Origin: Halobacillus litoralis | GTDB lineage: Bacteria; Bacillota; Bacilli; Bacillales; Halobacillaceae | Direction: 5' to 3' | NCBI RefSeq assembly: GCF_009856445.1 | Contig: NZ_WMFA01000012.1 | Location: 27,680-91,679 of the forward strand | Length of the DNA: 64,000 bases | In this document: piece by piece, positions 8,630 through 17,615 of the stretch | How positions within the stretch are numbered: the first letter of the stretch is position 1 | How the letters are laid out: each line of letters begins with the position of its first letter | Notes under the pieces: model-generated | What the model was told of the DNA's origin: nothing | The model's database searches: none | Seen by the model: the letters and a program-made list of their open reading frames with translations, nothing else | Position numbers and translations under genes: made by a program

Positions 8630-9282
8630 AAGAACCGATCGTCAAATTATGTGGAAATAGATCTTTGTCAGATGTAGCCAAAACATCTTCTTCCCAAGCC
8701 TCCCATCTTGGTTTCATATTTGTCCGGAGAACAAAACGATATGTCCGACCGGAATATGTCGGACGCTGGGTGAAAAAAATCCGACCAAGACAAAAAATCG
8801 TCGGGGTTTTCATCGAGCCCACGATTGAGGAAATCGAAGAGATTCTTCATTTTGTTCCCTTAGATGTTATTCAACTGCATGGAAATGAGACGGTATCTCA
8901 GTTGTTGAGAATTAAAGAAGCGTTTGGTCTTCCGGTTTGGAAAGTGGTTCACCATCAATCGGATGGAATTAAACAAATGGAAGTGTTCCGTGGTGTTGCT
9001 GATGGATACATTGTAGACAGCAAAGTGGACGGTGTTTCAGGTGGAACTGGGGTCCGCTTCGACTGGGAGTCTGTCCCGACCTATCAGAAAGAAGCGTCTG
9101 ACCAGGGTGTCCCGTGCTTGATTGCAGGGGGGATTAAACCAGAGAACGTCACAGATTTGTTGCACTATCGCCCGGACGGAATCGACCTTTCCAGTGGTAT
9201 TGAAATCGGAGACGGAAAGGACATTGGCAAAATTCAAACAATCATGAAAGAGGTGGAGCAAAATGTTGCAAGTATTTCCTGA
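8626..9282 (+). CDS. trpF: Phosphoribosylanthranilate isomerase
   Basis: 218-residue TIM-barrel isomerase acting before TrpC. The catalytic Cys is in KLCGNRS (usually KICG), QLHGNE is near residue 84, the Asp is in VDSKVDG, and GGIKPENV and LSSGIE bind phosphate. Its start overlaps the trpC stop (ATGA) and its end overlaps trpB by 20 bp. The change of the usual ICGL to LCGN at the N-terminus is mild. Confidence 0.95.
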   Translation: MKEPIVKLCGNRSLSDVAKTSSSQASHLGFIFVRRTKRYVRPEYVGRWVKKIRPRQKIVGVFIEPTIEEIEEILHFVPLDVIQLHGNETVSQLLRIKEAFGLPVWKVVHHQSDGIKQMEVFRGVADGYIVDSKVDGVSGGTGVRFDWESVPTYQKEASDQGVPCLIAGGIKPENVTDLLHYRPDGIDLSSGIEIGDGKDIGKIQTIMKEVEQNVASIS

Positions 9283-10456
9283 TTTAAAAGGACGTTATGG
9301 TGATTTTGGTGGGAAATATGTACCGGAAACCCTTATGGGGCCATTACAGGAACTGGAAGAATCGCTTGACCAAGCGATGGCGGATCCGGACTTTTTGAAG
9401 GAGTACCATCATGTGTTAAAAGAGTACGCAGGACGCCCTACTTCTTTGTCTTACGCAGACAAGTTGACAGGACAGCTTGGAGGAGCAAAAATCTATTTGA
9501 AACGTGAGGATTTGAACCATACAGGTGCCCACAAGCTTAATAATGCGATTGGTCAGGCTTTGCTGGCAAAAAGAATGGGAAAAGAGAAGATTATTGCTGA
9601 AACAGGGGCAGGACAGCATGGCGTTGCCTCTGCAACGGTTGCTGCTAAATTTGGACTTGAGTGTATCGTGTTTATGGGGGAAGAGGATATCCGCAGACAG
9701 GAGCTGAACGTTTTCCGAATGAAGCTTCTTGGAGCCGAAGTCGTTTCAGTTTCGAGTGGAAATGGAACTCTAAAGGATGCGACCAATGAAGCGATCCGCT
9801 ATTGGGTCGCTAACTGTGAAGACCATTTCTATTTAATTGGTTCTGTGGTTGGCCCCCATCCATACCCGCGCATGGTTAGGGATTTTCAGAGAATCATAGG
9901 TGATGAATCTAAACGCCAGTTCTTAGAGGTTGAGAAAGAGCTTCCGGATCGTATTTTTGCCTGTGTAGGTGGTGGAAGCAATGCTATGGGGATGTTTTAC
10001 CCATTCCTTGAAGACAAGAGTGAATTGGTCGGAGTAGAAGCTGCCGGGAAAGGGATAGACACACCTGAACATGCAGCGACGCTTTCAAAAGGAACTCCTG
10101 GTGTCATTCACGGATCGATGACCTACCTTATGCAGGATGAGAATGGACAAATTACCGAGCCTTATTCCATTTCGGCAGGGCTGGACTATCCTGGGATCGG
10201 CCCAGAACATGCTCATTTATTCCAGACGAAACAAGTCCGTTACGAAGCCATCACAGATGAAGAAGCGCTTGATGCATTGAAACTTTTAACACAAACAGAG
10301 GGGATCATACCTGCGATTGAGAGTGCCCATGCCCTTGCTCAGGCATTTAAAGAAGCCCCTCAAATGAGTGAGAATGAAACGATTTTGATTAACCTTTCCG
10401 GCCGTGGGGATAAAGATATGGCAACATTAATGGAACATTTCCAGGAGGAGGTCTGA
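9263..10456 (+). CDS. trpB: Tryptophan synthase beta subunit
   Basis: 397-residue PLP enzyme condensing indole with serine. The PLP lysine is Lys91 in [10 protein letters not shown], followed by [11 protein letters not shown] and the phosphate-binding CVGGGSNA; the C-terminus carries LSGRGDKD. The ATG at 9263 has AGGTGGAG upstream inside trpF. It forms the alpha2-beta2 complex with the trpA product encoded 1 bp downstream. Confidence 0.97.
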   Translation: MLQVFPDLKGRYGDFGGKYVPETLMGPLQELEESLDQAMADPDFLKEYHHVLKEYAGRPTSLSYADKLTGQLGGAKIYLKREDLNHTGAHKLNNAIGQALLAKRMGKEKIIAETGAGQHGVASATVAAKFGLECIVFMGEEDIRRQELNVFRMKLLGAEVVSVSSGNGTLKDATNEAIRYWVANCEDHFYLIGSVVGPHPYPRMVRDFQRIIGDESKRQFLEVEKELPDRIFACVGGGSNAMGMFYPFLEDKSELVGVEAAGKGIDTPEHAATLSKGTPGVIHGSMTYLMQDENGQITEPYSISAGLDYPGIGPEHAHLFQTKQVRYEAITDEEALDALKLLTQTEGIIPAIESAHALAQAFKEAPQMSENETILINLSGRGDKDMATLMEHFQEEV

Positions 10457-10457
10457 C

Positions 10458-11258
10458 ATGCTGACTAAAACATCATTCCAAGGGAAACTAACGAAAACGG
10501 AAAATTTGTTTATCCCGTTCATTGTAGCAGGGGATCCTGGTCCTGAATGGACAATTCAATTTGCTTTGGGTCTCCAGGAAGAAGGTGCGGACGTTTTAGA
10601 GCTGGGCGTTCCTTATTCGGATCCACTTGCGGACGGTCCTACGATTCAACGAGCGGCGCAGCGTGCATTAAAGGCAGGGATGTCCTTACGTAAAGCAATC
10701 GAGCTTGTGCCGAAGTTAAGAGAGCATGGACTCGAAATTCCAGTTGTGATATTCACTTATTACAACCCTGTCCTTCAAATTGGACATGAGGAATTCTTTG
10801 AGCTCCTAGAAAAAAATGGGGTAGAAGGGCTTCTTATCCCCGATCTTCCATTTGAAGAAAGTGAGGAGATTCGTAACCATTCAGAAGAAAAAGGCATTGA
10901 ATTTATCTCCCTTGTTGCCCCTAACTCTGATCAAAGGATCAAGCAGATTGCGGAACATGCGAAAGGTTTTCTATATTGTGTTTCTTCTCTGGGAGTAACT
11001 GGAGAGAGAAAAGAAATGTCTGCTGGAGCTCTGGCATTCATTGAAAAAGTGAGACAGCACAGCCAAGTGCCAGTTGCTGTTGGATTCGGCATATCAACGA
11101 ATGATCACGTTCGCCTTGTGAGAGATCATGCAGACGGCGTCATCATTGGAAGCAAAATCATTCGATTAATTGAAGCGGAGCTTGAAAATATTGAAAAAGG
11201 TAAGATGGACGAAGCTCTTAAACATTTCACCGATGAAATTAGAGCACTTGTTCAGTAA
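10458..11258 (+). CDS. trpA: Tryptophan synthase alpha subunit
   Basis: 266-residue TIM-barrel lyase that releases indole from indole-glycerol phosphate. The catalytic acids are Glu48 and Asp59 in ELGVPYSDPLADGPTIQ; YYNPV, LIPDLPFEE and VGFGIS follow in normal order. AGGAGGT precedes the ATG. It is followed by an unusual 31-bp gap containing GAG repeats before trpG. Confidence 0.96.
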   Translation: MLTKTSFQGKLTKTENLFIPFIVAGDPGPEWTIQFALGLQEEGADVLELGVPYSDPLADGPTIQRAAQRALKAGMSLRKAIELVPKLREHGLEIPVVIFTYYNPVLQIGHEEFFELLEKNGVEGLLIPDLPFEESEEIRNHSEEKGIEFISLVAPNSDQRIKQIAEHAKGFLYCVSSLGVTGERKEMSAGALAFIEKVRQHSQVPVAVGFGISTNDHVRLVRDHADGVIIGSKIIRLIEAELENIEKGKMDEALKHFTDEIRALVQ

Positions 11259-11267
11259 GTTTTGATA

Positions 11268-11290
11268 GAGCTGAGAGGAGTGGAGCAGAG
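11268..11290 (+). promoter_or_regulatory. TRAP-like GAG repeats covering the trpG ribosome-binding site
   Basis: Five GAG triplets at 11268, 11273, 11278, 11283 and 11288 are separated by exactly 2 bases each, and the last touches the GTG start. Such spacing is the hallmark of TRAP targets, and in B. subtilis TRAP blocks translation of trpG (pabA) at such a site. Five is fewer than the usual 9-11; a UAG and an AAG a little upstream might add repeats. Confidence 0.65.
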
Positions 11291-11874
11291 TGATCTATAT
11301 GATTGACCACTATGACTCTTTCACCTACAATCTCGTCCAGTATCTTGGAGAGCTTGGAGAAGAGATCATAGTGAAGAGAAATGATGAAGTAGATATAGGT
11401 GAGATTATAGAGCTGAGCCCTGACTTAATCTTTCTTTCACCAGGCCCGTGTTCCCCGGATGAAACACCGGTGACCCTGGAAGTGATTAATCGATTCAAAG
11501 GAGATATTCCCATCTTCGGTGTTTGTCTTGGTCATCAGGCCATAGCTCAAGTGTTCGGTGGAAAAGTCGTACGCTCAGAGAAGCTGATGCACGGAAAAAC
11601 ATCACGCATTTTTCATGATGGAAAGGGAATATACGAAGGGTTAAGTAATCCGATGGAGGCGATGCGCTATCATTCGTTGATTGTAGAGCTTTCCGATTTA
11701 CCGGAGTGTTTTGAAGTGACCGCTTCAACAGTAGAAGGAGAATTGATGGGCATACGTCACCTTGAATTTCCTATTGAAGGGGTCCAATTCCACCCAGAGT
11801 CTATTGGGACAGGTGATGGAAAACAATTACTGAAAAATGTGATTCAAAATCGTGTGAAAGCTTTTATCCCTTAA
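11290..11874 (+). CDS. trpG: Anthranilate (or aminodeoxychorismate) synthase glutaminase subunit
   Basis: 194-residue class I glutamine amidotransferase that supplies ammonia to TrpE and perhaps PabB. Catalytic triad: Cys79 in GVCLGHQ, His168 and Glu170 in FHPES; the oxyanion loop is LSPGPCSP. Start chosen at GTG 11290 (MIYMIDHYDSF); ATG at 11299 is possible. In B. subtilis this gene lies in the folate operon, whereas here it is the last gene of the trp operon. The GAG repeats on its start site suggest separate TRAP control of translation. Confidence 0.93.
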   Translation: MIYMIDHYDSFTYNLVQYLGELGEEIIVKRNDEVDIGEIIELSPDLIFLSPGPCSPDETPVTLEVINRFKGDIPIFGVCLGHQAIAQVFGGKVVRSEKLMHGKTSRIFHDGKGIYEGLSNPMEAMRYHSLIVELSDLPECFEVTASTVEGELMGIRHLEFPIEGVQFHPESIGTGDGKQLLKNVIQNRVKAFIP

Positions 11875-11898
11875 TGGGATGTTTATATAACAGCATAC

Positions 11899-11931
11899 AA
11901 GGCTGGTACCTTCCCGAGGTGCCAGCCTTTT
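11899..11931 (+). terminator. Terminator of the trp operon
   Basis: A 12-bp stem (AAGGCTGGTACC with its complement, one G-T pair) and a 7-base loop are followed by TTTT, 25 bases after the trpG stop. Confidence 0.85.
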
Positions 11932-12425
11932 AATATTAGTAACTATACGTTTCGTTCTCTAAGCCTATTTGGAAAAATCCTTAAATGGCTAGCAAAAGCT
12001 CTAAACTCAATGGTGATTTATCCAAACTTCCTGATTTAAATCGCTTAGCATGTGTTGGGGATAGAAGGGCATTCTTCTTTTCGTACAGTCTGTAACTGGT
12101 GATTTGTGTGGGTAATTAGAACTAATTTTACTACAAAATTCTGTCGAGGAATTGCGTATTTAACAGAAATTTCGTAAGAATAAAGCAATTCTTTGAAAGG
12201 GTGTGGTTATCGCTTTCATAAGGGTATGTGAAAAAATGGAATCCTCTAAAAACGCGGAGAATAGCCCCTTTTCAGCTATCTACTTGCCATTTTCACAAAA
12301 TTAAAATCTATGTTAGTTTTATTATCGTTGTGTTCAAAGAGCGATTTCACATCGGCCGATGTTTTTAATTGAACAGCTCAACAAGAACCAGCCAACAAAA
12401 AACATCAGGAGATGATTCAGTAGTT
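11932..12425. other. Intergenic region before the symporter gene
   Basis: About 490 bases without a supported gene. It holds a weak cre-like sequence at 12205-12218 (ATCGCTTTCA core), and a perfect 14-base palindrome ACATCGGCCGATGT at about 12348-12361. A long-distance inverted pair (GTGAAAAAATGG near 12227 and CCATTTTCAC near 12288) is also visible. The palindrome may be an operator for the downstream transporter. Confidence 0.4.
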
Positions 12426-13838
12426 ATGGAACTGCAACAAGATCCAACTTTGTTATGGTTTATAGCAATCTATGGAATATTAATGGTCGGCATTGGTGTA
12501 TTCATGTCGAAAAAAGTAGCCGGTAGTGAAGATTTCGTTTTAGCCGGTAAAAGCTTAGGACCTTTTGTATTGATGGGAACGCTTCTGGCCACATGGACAG
12601 GCAGCGGAAGTATTTCCGGCGGAGAAACGTCGATGGCTTTCTCCTATGGTATTCTTCCTTCTTTGATGATGATGCTCCCAACGTTAATCGGTATTATCAT
12701 TCTTTATGTCGTCGCACCTAAAATCCGCGAACACGGAAAATTCACCGTTGCCGGTATTTTAGAGTCGAAATATGGGCGTACATCCCGTAACATTGCGAGT
12801 GTTATTATCATCCTTGCGTATGTCGGTATCGTTTCTTATCAGATGAAAGGTTTCGGATTCATTCTTAACTTAACAACAGGGATGACTGTGCAGACAGGTA
12901 CGATGATTGGTGCTGCCATGATTATCTTCCTTGCCATGATCGGGGGACTTCGTTCAGTATCCCAAACGGACGCCATCAGTGGATTTTTGATGGTCGGAGG
13001 TTTGATCATTACTGTCCCTACAATCATTATGGTTGCAGGTGGATGGAGTGAAATCGTCGCTAATGTTCCTGAGTCTCACATGAGTGCTACGGGTGGTTTG
13101 ACGACGATTCAAATGATCGGTTATCTGTTGCCTTCTTTGTTCTTATTACTGGGTGACCAAAACATGTATCAGCGTCTCGCATCTTCCAAAGGAGATAAAT
13201 CCGCGAAGCGTGCGCAAATGGGGTGGCTGATTGCGATGATCGTCATTTCACCATCCATTTCATTGATCGCTTTTGCATCCCGTTCCATATTCCCGGATAT
13301 TGATCCAGGAATGGCGTTGATGGCTACTACAGTAGCTATGCCAATCGCTATCGGTGGTATTCTGCTGGCAGCAGCAGCTTCCTTCATCATTACTACAGGG
13401 AACTCTTACTTACTGTCTGCAGCAACGAACTTGACTTATGACCTTTATGCTAATTATGTGAATAAGGATGCGTCTGACAAAAAGCTTCTTGCTATGACAA
13501 GAATATTCATTGTTGCGCTGGGTGTATTCGCCTTCGTAATCATCAGTTATTTCCCTACAGTATTAAGTGTGCAAATGTATGCTTATACCGTTTATGGTGC
13601 AGGTTTAACCCCTGCGGTACTTGCCGTATTCTTCTGGAAGCGCGTCAATGCGATAGGTGGTGTATCTTCCATGATCGCTGGTGTGCTGGCTACATTGACA
13701 TGGGAAATTATTCTAGGCCAGCCATTTGAAGTGAACAGTGTAGTTGTTGCTGTACCTGTTGCGGTTATTGTATTGATTGTAGCAACGTTATTGACAACAT
13801 CTGGAACTCAAGCTGAAAAGGCTGTAAAAGCTTCATAA
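12426..13838 (+). CDS. Sodium:solute symporter family transporter
   Basis: 470 residues with about 13 hydrophobic segments, of the SSF family (Na+-coupled uptake). Family features include the early GSGSISGGE segment after a DFVLAGKSLGP stretch, GLRSVSQTD near residue 175, and GNSYLLSAATNLTYD. Substrate is not evident; distant pantothenate, proline and urea type members look alike. The start is unclear: ATG at 12426 fits family length but its GGAG is 14 bases away; an in-frame TTG at 12369 has no ribosome-binding site. Halotolerant bacteria often use such carriers for osmolytes (inference). Confidence 0.87.
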   Translation: MELQQDPTLLWFIAIYGILMVGIGVFMSKKVAGSEDFVLAGKSLGPFVLMGTLLATWTGSGSISGGETSMAFSYGILPSLMMMLPTLIGIIILYVVAPKIREHGKFTVAGILESKYGRTSRNIASVIIILAYVGIVSYQMKGFGFILNLTTGMTVQTGTMIGAAMIIFLAMIGGLRSVSQTDAISGFLMVGGLIITVPTIIMVAGGWSEIVANVPESHMSATGGLTTIQMIGYLLPSLFLLLGDQNMYQRLASSKGDKSAKRAQMGWLIAMIVISPSISLIAFASRSIFPDIDPGMALMATTVAMPIAIGGILLAAAASFIITTGNSYLLSAATNLTYDLYANYVNKDASDKKLLAMTRIFIVALGVFAFVIISYFPTVLSVQMYAYTVYGAGLTPAVLAVFFWKRVNAIGGVSSMIAGVLATLTWEIILGQPFEVNSVVVAVPVAVIVLIVATLLTTSGTQAEKAVKAS

Positions 13839-13839
13839 T

Positions 13840-13875
13840 ACAAAAAAGCCTCCCAAATAGGGAGGCTTTTTTGTA
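13840..13875 (+). terminator. Terminator of the symporter gene
   Basis: A 15-bp stem built on AAAAAAGCCTCCC and its complement, with a 5-base loop and a T-run, directly behind the symporter stop. It can work in both directions. Confidence 0.85.
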
Positions 13876-13891
13876 TTAAGCTTTCTTCAAA

Positions 13892-13932
13892 ATCACTTTT
13901 ATAAGATGAAATTCGGATCTTATAAAAGTGAT
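13892..13932. repeat. Perfect 16-bp inverted repeat
   Basis: ATCACTTTTATAAGAT (13892-13907) and its exact complement (13917-13932) flank 9 bases. No T-run follows on either strand. It stands between two terminators, so its role is not a simple stop; an operator or structured RNA is possible. Confidence 0.6.
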
Positions 13933-13965
13933 AAGGGTGTTAAAAAAGCCTGATAGGATAAATAA

Positions 13966-13998
13966 AGCCACCATTTCCAGATGATGGAAATGGTGGCT
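13966..13998 (-). terminator. Terminator of tRNA-Ala
   Basis: A 13-bp perfect stem (AGCCACCATTTCC and complement) with a 7-base loop lies 8 bases downstream of the tRNA 3' end; on the minus strand it is followed by TTTATTT. Confidence 0.75.
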
Positions 13999-14006
13999 GT
14001 TGGTAG

Positions 14007-14079
14007 TGGAGCATAGCGGGCTCGAACCGCTGACCTCTTCGCTGCCAGCGAAGCGCTCTCCCAGCTGAGCTAATGCCCC
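14007..14079 (-). tRNA. tRNA-Ala (anticodon GGC)
   Basis: Read on the minus strand it gives a full cloverleaf. The acceptor is GGGGCAT/ATGCTCC, the D arm is AGCTCAGCTGGGAGAGC, the anticodon loop is CTGGCAG (GGC, Ala GCC/GCU), and the T arm is AGCGG TTCGAGC CCGCT. The 3' CCA is not encoded immediately after the discriminator A. It is a single gene with its own terminator. Confidence 0.95.
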
Positions 14080-14432
14080 GTATGTTTTTCGACAATTATT
14101 ATTGTATATAGAGAGTCAGGAAAAATCAAGAGTTTTTTGAATTCATTTTCCAACAATGGATATTGGATCGAGGGTGCTTCGCTGGTCTGCTTATGACGCG
14201 AGTATGCGATGAAGCATCACAAACCTTTTCATAGATCTCTTAGAATCACACAAACGTCACAAAACGGAATTACCTAAGATTATATTTAATAGACACTACC
14301 TCTTAGGGAAGTGTTTTTTATTTTCCAGGAAATATTCCAGGCTAGTCAGAATGTGTCATAATATATGGAAAATTGTTTAGAAATTGAGATTACAGGAAAA
14401 AGACAGGTAATTAATGAAAAAGGGGTGAAAAA
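14080..14432. other. Intergenic region upstream of the OFA transporter
   Basis: No gene is seen. A weak hairpin ACACT...AGTGT followed by TTTTTTA (about 14294-14323) could be an attenuator or the end of an unseen short transcript. GAAAAAGGGGTG before 14433 is the ribosome-binding region of the next gene. The part next to 14080 must hold the tRNA promoter on the minus strand, and no strong consensus stands out. Confidence 0.4.
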
Positions 14433-15692
14433 ATGTCAGAAAGAAAAGTGAAAAACAGATGGTTGATCGCTTTAGGAGCGGTGGGGATTCATATTTCTAT
14501 CGGATCTGTTTACGCCTGGAGTAACTTTACAGGTCCACTGAGCGAAGAATTTGGCTGGTCAGCTAGTCAAGTACAATTGACTTTTAGTATTGCCATTTTA
14601 TTCTTAGGATTATCTGCAGCCTTTTTAGGTTGGTTCGTTGAAAAATATGGACCGAGGGTCGCCGGAATTACAGCTGCTATCTTTTTCGGGATTGGTGTGG
14701 CTGGGTCAGGAATCGCCGTTAACGCAGGTTCACTATGGATGCTGTACATATTTTACGGGGTTCTTGGAGGTATAGGTTTAGGTGTTGGTTATATCGCACC
14801 GGTTTCTACATTAGTAAAATGGTTCCCTGACCGTAGAGGTCTTGCAACGGGGATGGCGATTATGGGTTTTGGTTTTGCAGCAGCTATTGCCAGCCCGTTG
14901 ATGGACTTTCTTATTAATTCAGTTGGAATCGCAGCCACCTTTTATATTCTAGGTATCAGTTATTTTGTCGTTATGATTGGTTCGTCCCTTTACATGTCAC
15001 GCCCTCCTGAGGGCTGGACACCTGAAGGTTATGATCCAGATAAGGAAACGGATACCAAAAATCAAGATTTGGCAAACTTACGTGCAAAAGAAGCATTGAA
15101 GACAAAGCGTTTTTATTACCTTTGGACGATGTTGTTTATTAATGTCACGTGTGGAATTGCTGTTATTTCTGCGGCTAAGCCATTATTGGAGGAAAGTGTC
15201 GGGGTAACGACAGCCACTGCAGCCACTCTCGTGGGTGTAATGGGCATTTTTAATGGGCTTGGAAGAATCGGTTGGGCAAGTGCTTCTGATTATATAGGTC
15301 GTGCAAACACGTATATCACCTTCTTTGTTCTGCAGATCGGTTTATTCCTTGTTCTGCCTTGGACAACCGCCACGTGGATTTTTGTCATTGCATTTTCTAT
15401 TATTTACACTTGTTATGGAGGCGGATTTGCAACCATTCCCGCGTTCATTGGGGACTTATTTGGAACAAAAGAACTTGGCGCCATTCATGGTTATATTCTA
15501 ACAGCATGGGCGGCCGCTGGACTTGCCGGGCCCATCTTTGCAGCTTGGATGAAAGATACGACTGGAAGCTATGAGAACAGCCTCATTTTCTTCTCTGGTT
15601 TATTTGTCGTGGCCCTGGTGGTTTCCATTCTGACCAAGGTCGATGAACGGAAAAAGCGAAAAGCGTTAATAAACAAAGAAAAAACAGCATAA
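14433..15692 (+). CDS. MFS transporter, oxalate/formate antiporter (OFA) family
   Basis: 419 residues with 12 predicted membrane helices. The N-terminal segment IHISIGSVYAWSNFTGPL is characteristic of OFA-type carriers (YhjX, OxlT relatives), and KWFPDRRGLATGM is the loop between helices 4 and 5. AAAGGGGTG precedes the ATG. It probably exchanges small carboxylates, but members include transporters of pyruvate, oxalate and unknown anions, so the substrate is open. It is a single gene with its own terminator. Confidence 0.88.
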   Translation: MSERKVKNRWLIALGAVGIHISIGSVYAWSNFTGPLSEEFGWSASQVQLTFSIAILFLGLSAAFLGWFVEKYGPRVAGITAAIFFGIGVAGSGIAVNAGSLWMLYIFYGVLGGIGLGVGYIAPVSTLVKWFPDRRGLATGMAIMGFGFAAAIASPLMDFLINSVGIAATFYILGISYFVVMIGSSLYMSRPPEGWTPEGYDPDKETDTKNQDLANLRAKEALKTKRFYYLWTMLFINVTCGIAVISAAKPLLEESVGVTTATAATLVGVMGIFNGLGRIGWASASDYIGRANTYITFFVLQIGLFLVLPWTTATWIFVIAFSIIYTCYGGGFATIPAFIGDLFGTKELGAIHGYILTAWAAAGLAGPIFAAWMKDTTGSYENSLIFFSGLFVVALVVSILTKVDERKKRKALINKEKTA

Positions 15693-15695
15693 ATA

Positions 15696-15743
15696 AAAAA
15701 AGAAACTCGGAGGCTAAGGATAGTCTTTGAGTTTCTTTTTTGT
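15696..15743 (+). terminator. Terminator of the OFA transporter gene
   Basis: AAAAAAGAAACTC (15696-15708) pairs with GAGTTTCTTTTTT (15729-15741) around a 20-base loop, starting 3 bases after the stop. Confidence 0.8.
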
Positions 15744-15860
15744 GTAACATTTGTTAGGGGCATGAAATGGGCGGCAGTTGATTATAAGAATAGAGGGAGA
15801 GAGCTCTGTTTTTCAAAAAAATATCCTTAATATTAAAGAGTATCGAGGTTTGTAATTCGA

Positions 15861-15887
15861 GGTTAACCCCTAGGGATTAGGGGAAAG
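15861..15887 (+). promoter_or_regulatory. Possible SigB-type promoter for the pap2-yqaE pair
   Basis: GGTTAA, 14-15 bases, then GGGGAAA resembles the general-stress SigB pattern (GTTTAA-N12-15-GGGWAW). It lies about 40 bases before the PAP2 start. The match is imperfect at the -35. Confidence 0.35.
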
Positions 15888-15925
15888 GTGGAATTAAGAG
15901 TTCATGTCAGTCAGGAGGAATTGTG

Positions 15926-16669
15926 ATGTTGTTTTCAGGAACGAAGCTTTCAGACCTTTCGAAAGCCTCTATTATCATTATTTTGACGGGCTTCGCCCTG
16001 GTAGGCGGAGCCGTTTATTTTTTCACTGAACTTGCGGCAGAAGTTCTTGAACAGGAGAAATTCATTGTAGACCAAGCAGCTACAGACGTAGTGAGATCTA
16101 TCACTACTCCGTGGATGGATGCGTTTTGGGGATGGATCACGGAATTGGGGTCTGTTTTATTTATAACCATAGCATCGATCGCACTGCTCATCTTTCTTCT
16201 GTTCTTTTCTCCCTTCAGCCGATGGGTAGGTGTTTATTTTGCCATCGTAATGCTCGGCATTAGTGCATTGACTAAATTGCTGAAAGTGACTTTTGAGCGC
16301 CAACGTCCAGAAGTGTTGGCGGAGTATGATGGAACTGGTTTCAGCTTTCCGAGTGGACATACAACTGGTTCTGTTGTTTTTTACGGGTTTCTCATTTACT
16401 TAATTGTCATCAGTCCATTGAAGAAACAGGTGAAATGGACCATAAATGTAGCGCTGGGGATATTAATTGTCCTTGTCGGTCTTTCTCGGATTTATCTCGG
16501 TGTACACTTTTTCACAGATGTCTTTGGAGGCATGCTATTCGGTCTTGCATGGCTGCTCGTTTGTATAGCGGCACTGGAAATCACAATATGGAATCAAAGA
16601 AGAAGACAATCCGGGAGTGTTCAAAACCTCGTAAAAGGGAAAACTGAAAGGAAGCAGGAGAAAGGGTGA
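15926..16669 (+). CDS. PAP2-family membrane phosphatase
   Basis: 247-residue membrane protein of the phosphatidic-acid phosphatase type 2 superfamily. All three active-site motifs are present: KVTFERQRP (KX6RP), FPSGHTTGS (PSGH), and SRIYLGVHFFTD (SRX5HX3D). Six membrane segments surround them. It should dephosphorylate a lipid phosphate or undecaprenyl diphosphate on the outer face. AGGAGG precedes ATG 15926 by 7 bases; GTG at 15923 is less well spaced. A tiny YqaE-like gene follows after 7 bp. Confidence 0.9.
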   Translation: MLFSGTKLSDLSKASIIIILTGFALVGGAVYFFTELAAEVLEQEKFIVDQAATDVVRSITTPWMDAFWGWITELGSVLFITIASIALLIFLLFFSPFSRWVGVYFAIVMLGISALTKLLKVTFERQRPEVLAEYDGTGFSFPSGHTTGSVVFYGFLIYLIVISPLKKQVKWTINVALGILIVLVGLSRIYLGVHFFTDVFGGMLFGLAWLLVCIAALEITIWNQRRRQSGSVQNLVKGKTERKQEKG

Positions 16670-16676
16670 TTCAATC

Positions 16677-16844
16677 ATGTTATATATATTAGTCATATTC
16701 TTACCACCATTAGCTGTCTTGTTTACAGGGAAACCGTTAAAGGCGCTATTGAATTTAATCTTAACTTTGATTTTTTATGTCCCAGGAGCGGTACATGCTG
16801 CCGTAGTGGTGAAAGGGCATTATGACAGCAAGAAACGTGGATGA
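16677..16844 (+). CDS. YqaE/Pmp3-family mini membrane protein
   Basis: 55 residues with two hydrophobic helices and the family pattern LPPLAVLFTGKP and FYVPGAVHAA. Pmp3/YqaE proteins are tiny membrane proteins found in many salt- and stress-exposed organisms; the exact role is unclear. It begins 7 bp after the PAP2 gene, with GGAGAAAGGGTG as ribosome-binding site, so the two form an operon. Confidence 0.85.
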   Translation: MLYILVIFLPPLAVLFTGKPLKALLNLILTLIFYVPGAVHAAVVVKGHYDSKKRG

Positions 16845-16883
16845 AAAAAGCCTGACAACAGAGGTAATGTTGTCAGGCTTTTT
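16845..16883. terminator. Bidirectional terminator between yqaE-like gene and queE
   Basis: A 16-bp perfect stem (AAAAAGCCTGACAACA and complement) with a 7-base loop has A- and T-runs on both sides. It serves two convergent operons. Confidence 0.9.
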
Positions 16884-16886
16884 CTT

Positions 16887-17615
16887 TTAAACTCCTCGTT
16901 TATTCCCCCAGACAAGGGCATGTACTTGAGGGAGAACGCGCACTTTATTCAGCTTGGATGAGGCGACAACCTGTTCGATGAGCCATTCATATTGGTCAAG
17001 GAGGTGACTGGCTAATGTTCCTGCTTCGTTTTCTTCCAGATCATCATTTCCGACTTGTAAAAAGAAGGGGACATGAGGGTATCTTTCATGGACTTCTTCG
17101 GCATAGGTCAAGTCATCTTTATTAAAAATCACCACTTTTAAACTCGTGTTCTGAAGGCGTCCAGCGGTTTCCAAACGATACAAGATATCATCCAGAACGT
17201 TCCAATCCGTCTTCATTTTAGAGCTGGGTGGTTTAGGAGATATGGTCAGGTCATCAATTTGAGGGAACCATTCCTGCCAACGGCTGCCCTGTGTTTCAAG
17301 AGCTACCTCGATTCCTCTTTCATGGAGAGGAACGATAAGCTCATGGAGATTTTTTAAAAGGGCAGGGTTACCACCGGATATCGTAACATGATCGAACTGA
17401 TCTCCACCCGTTTTGATCAGTCGAGTCACAATTTCTTCTGAAGTTAACCGTTCGATGTCATGCTTGGCGCTTCCGTCCCATGTAAAGGCAGAATCGCACC
17501 ACGCACAACTGTAATCACACCCTGCCGTACGCACAAACATCGTTTTTCTACCCACCACCATTCCTTCACCTTGGATGGTAGGACCAAAAATTTCGAGAAC
17601 CGGGAATTTATTCAT
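16887..17615 (-). CDS. queE: 7-carboxy-7-deazaguanine synthase (radical SAM)
   Basis: 242-residue radical-SAM enzyme that converts 6-carboxytetrahydropterin to 7-carboxy-7-deazaguanine in queuosine synthesis. The [4Fe-4S] cluster ligands are Cys33, Cys37 and Cys40 in AGCDYSCAWC, preceded by the typical GPTIQGEG. TISGGNPAL is the SAM-binding GGNP motif. It overlaps queD by 8 bp and is the last gene of queC-queD-queE. The operon is controlled by the preQ1 riboswitch upstream of queC. Confidence 0.96.
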   Translation of the reverse strand: MNKFPVLEIFGPTIQGEGMVVGRKTMFVRTAGCDYSCAWCDSAFTWDGSAKHDIERLTSEEIVTRLIKTGGDQFDHVTISGGNPALLKNLHELIVPLHERGIEVALETQGSRWQEWFPQIDDLTISPKPPSSKMKTDWNVLDDILYRLETAGRLQNTSLKVVIFNKDDLTYAEEVHERYPHVPFFLQVGNDDLEENEAGTLASHLLDQYEWLIEQVVASSKLNKVRVLPQVHALVWGNKRGV

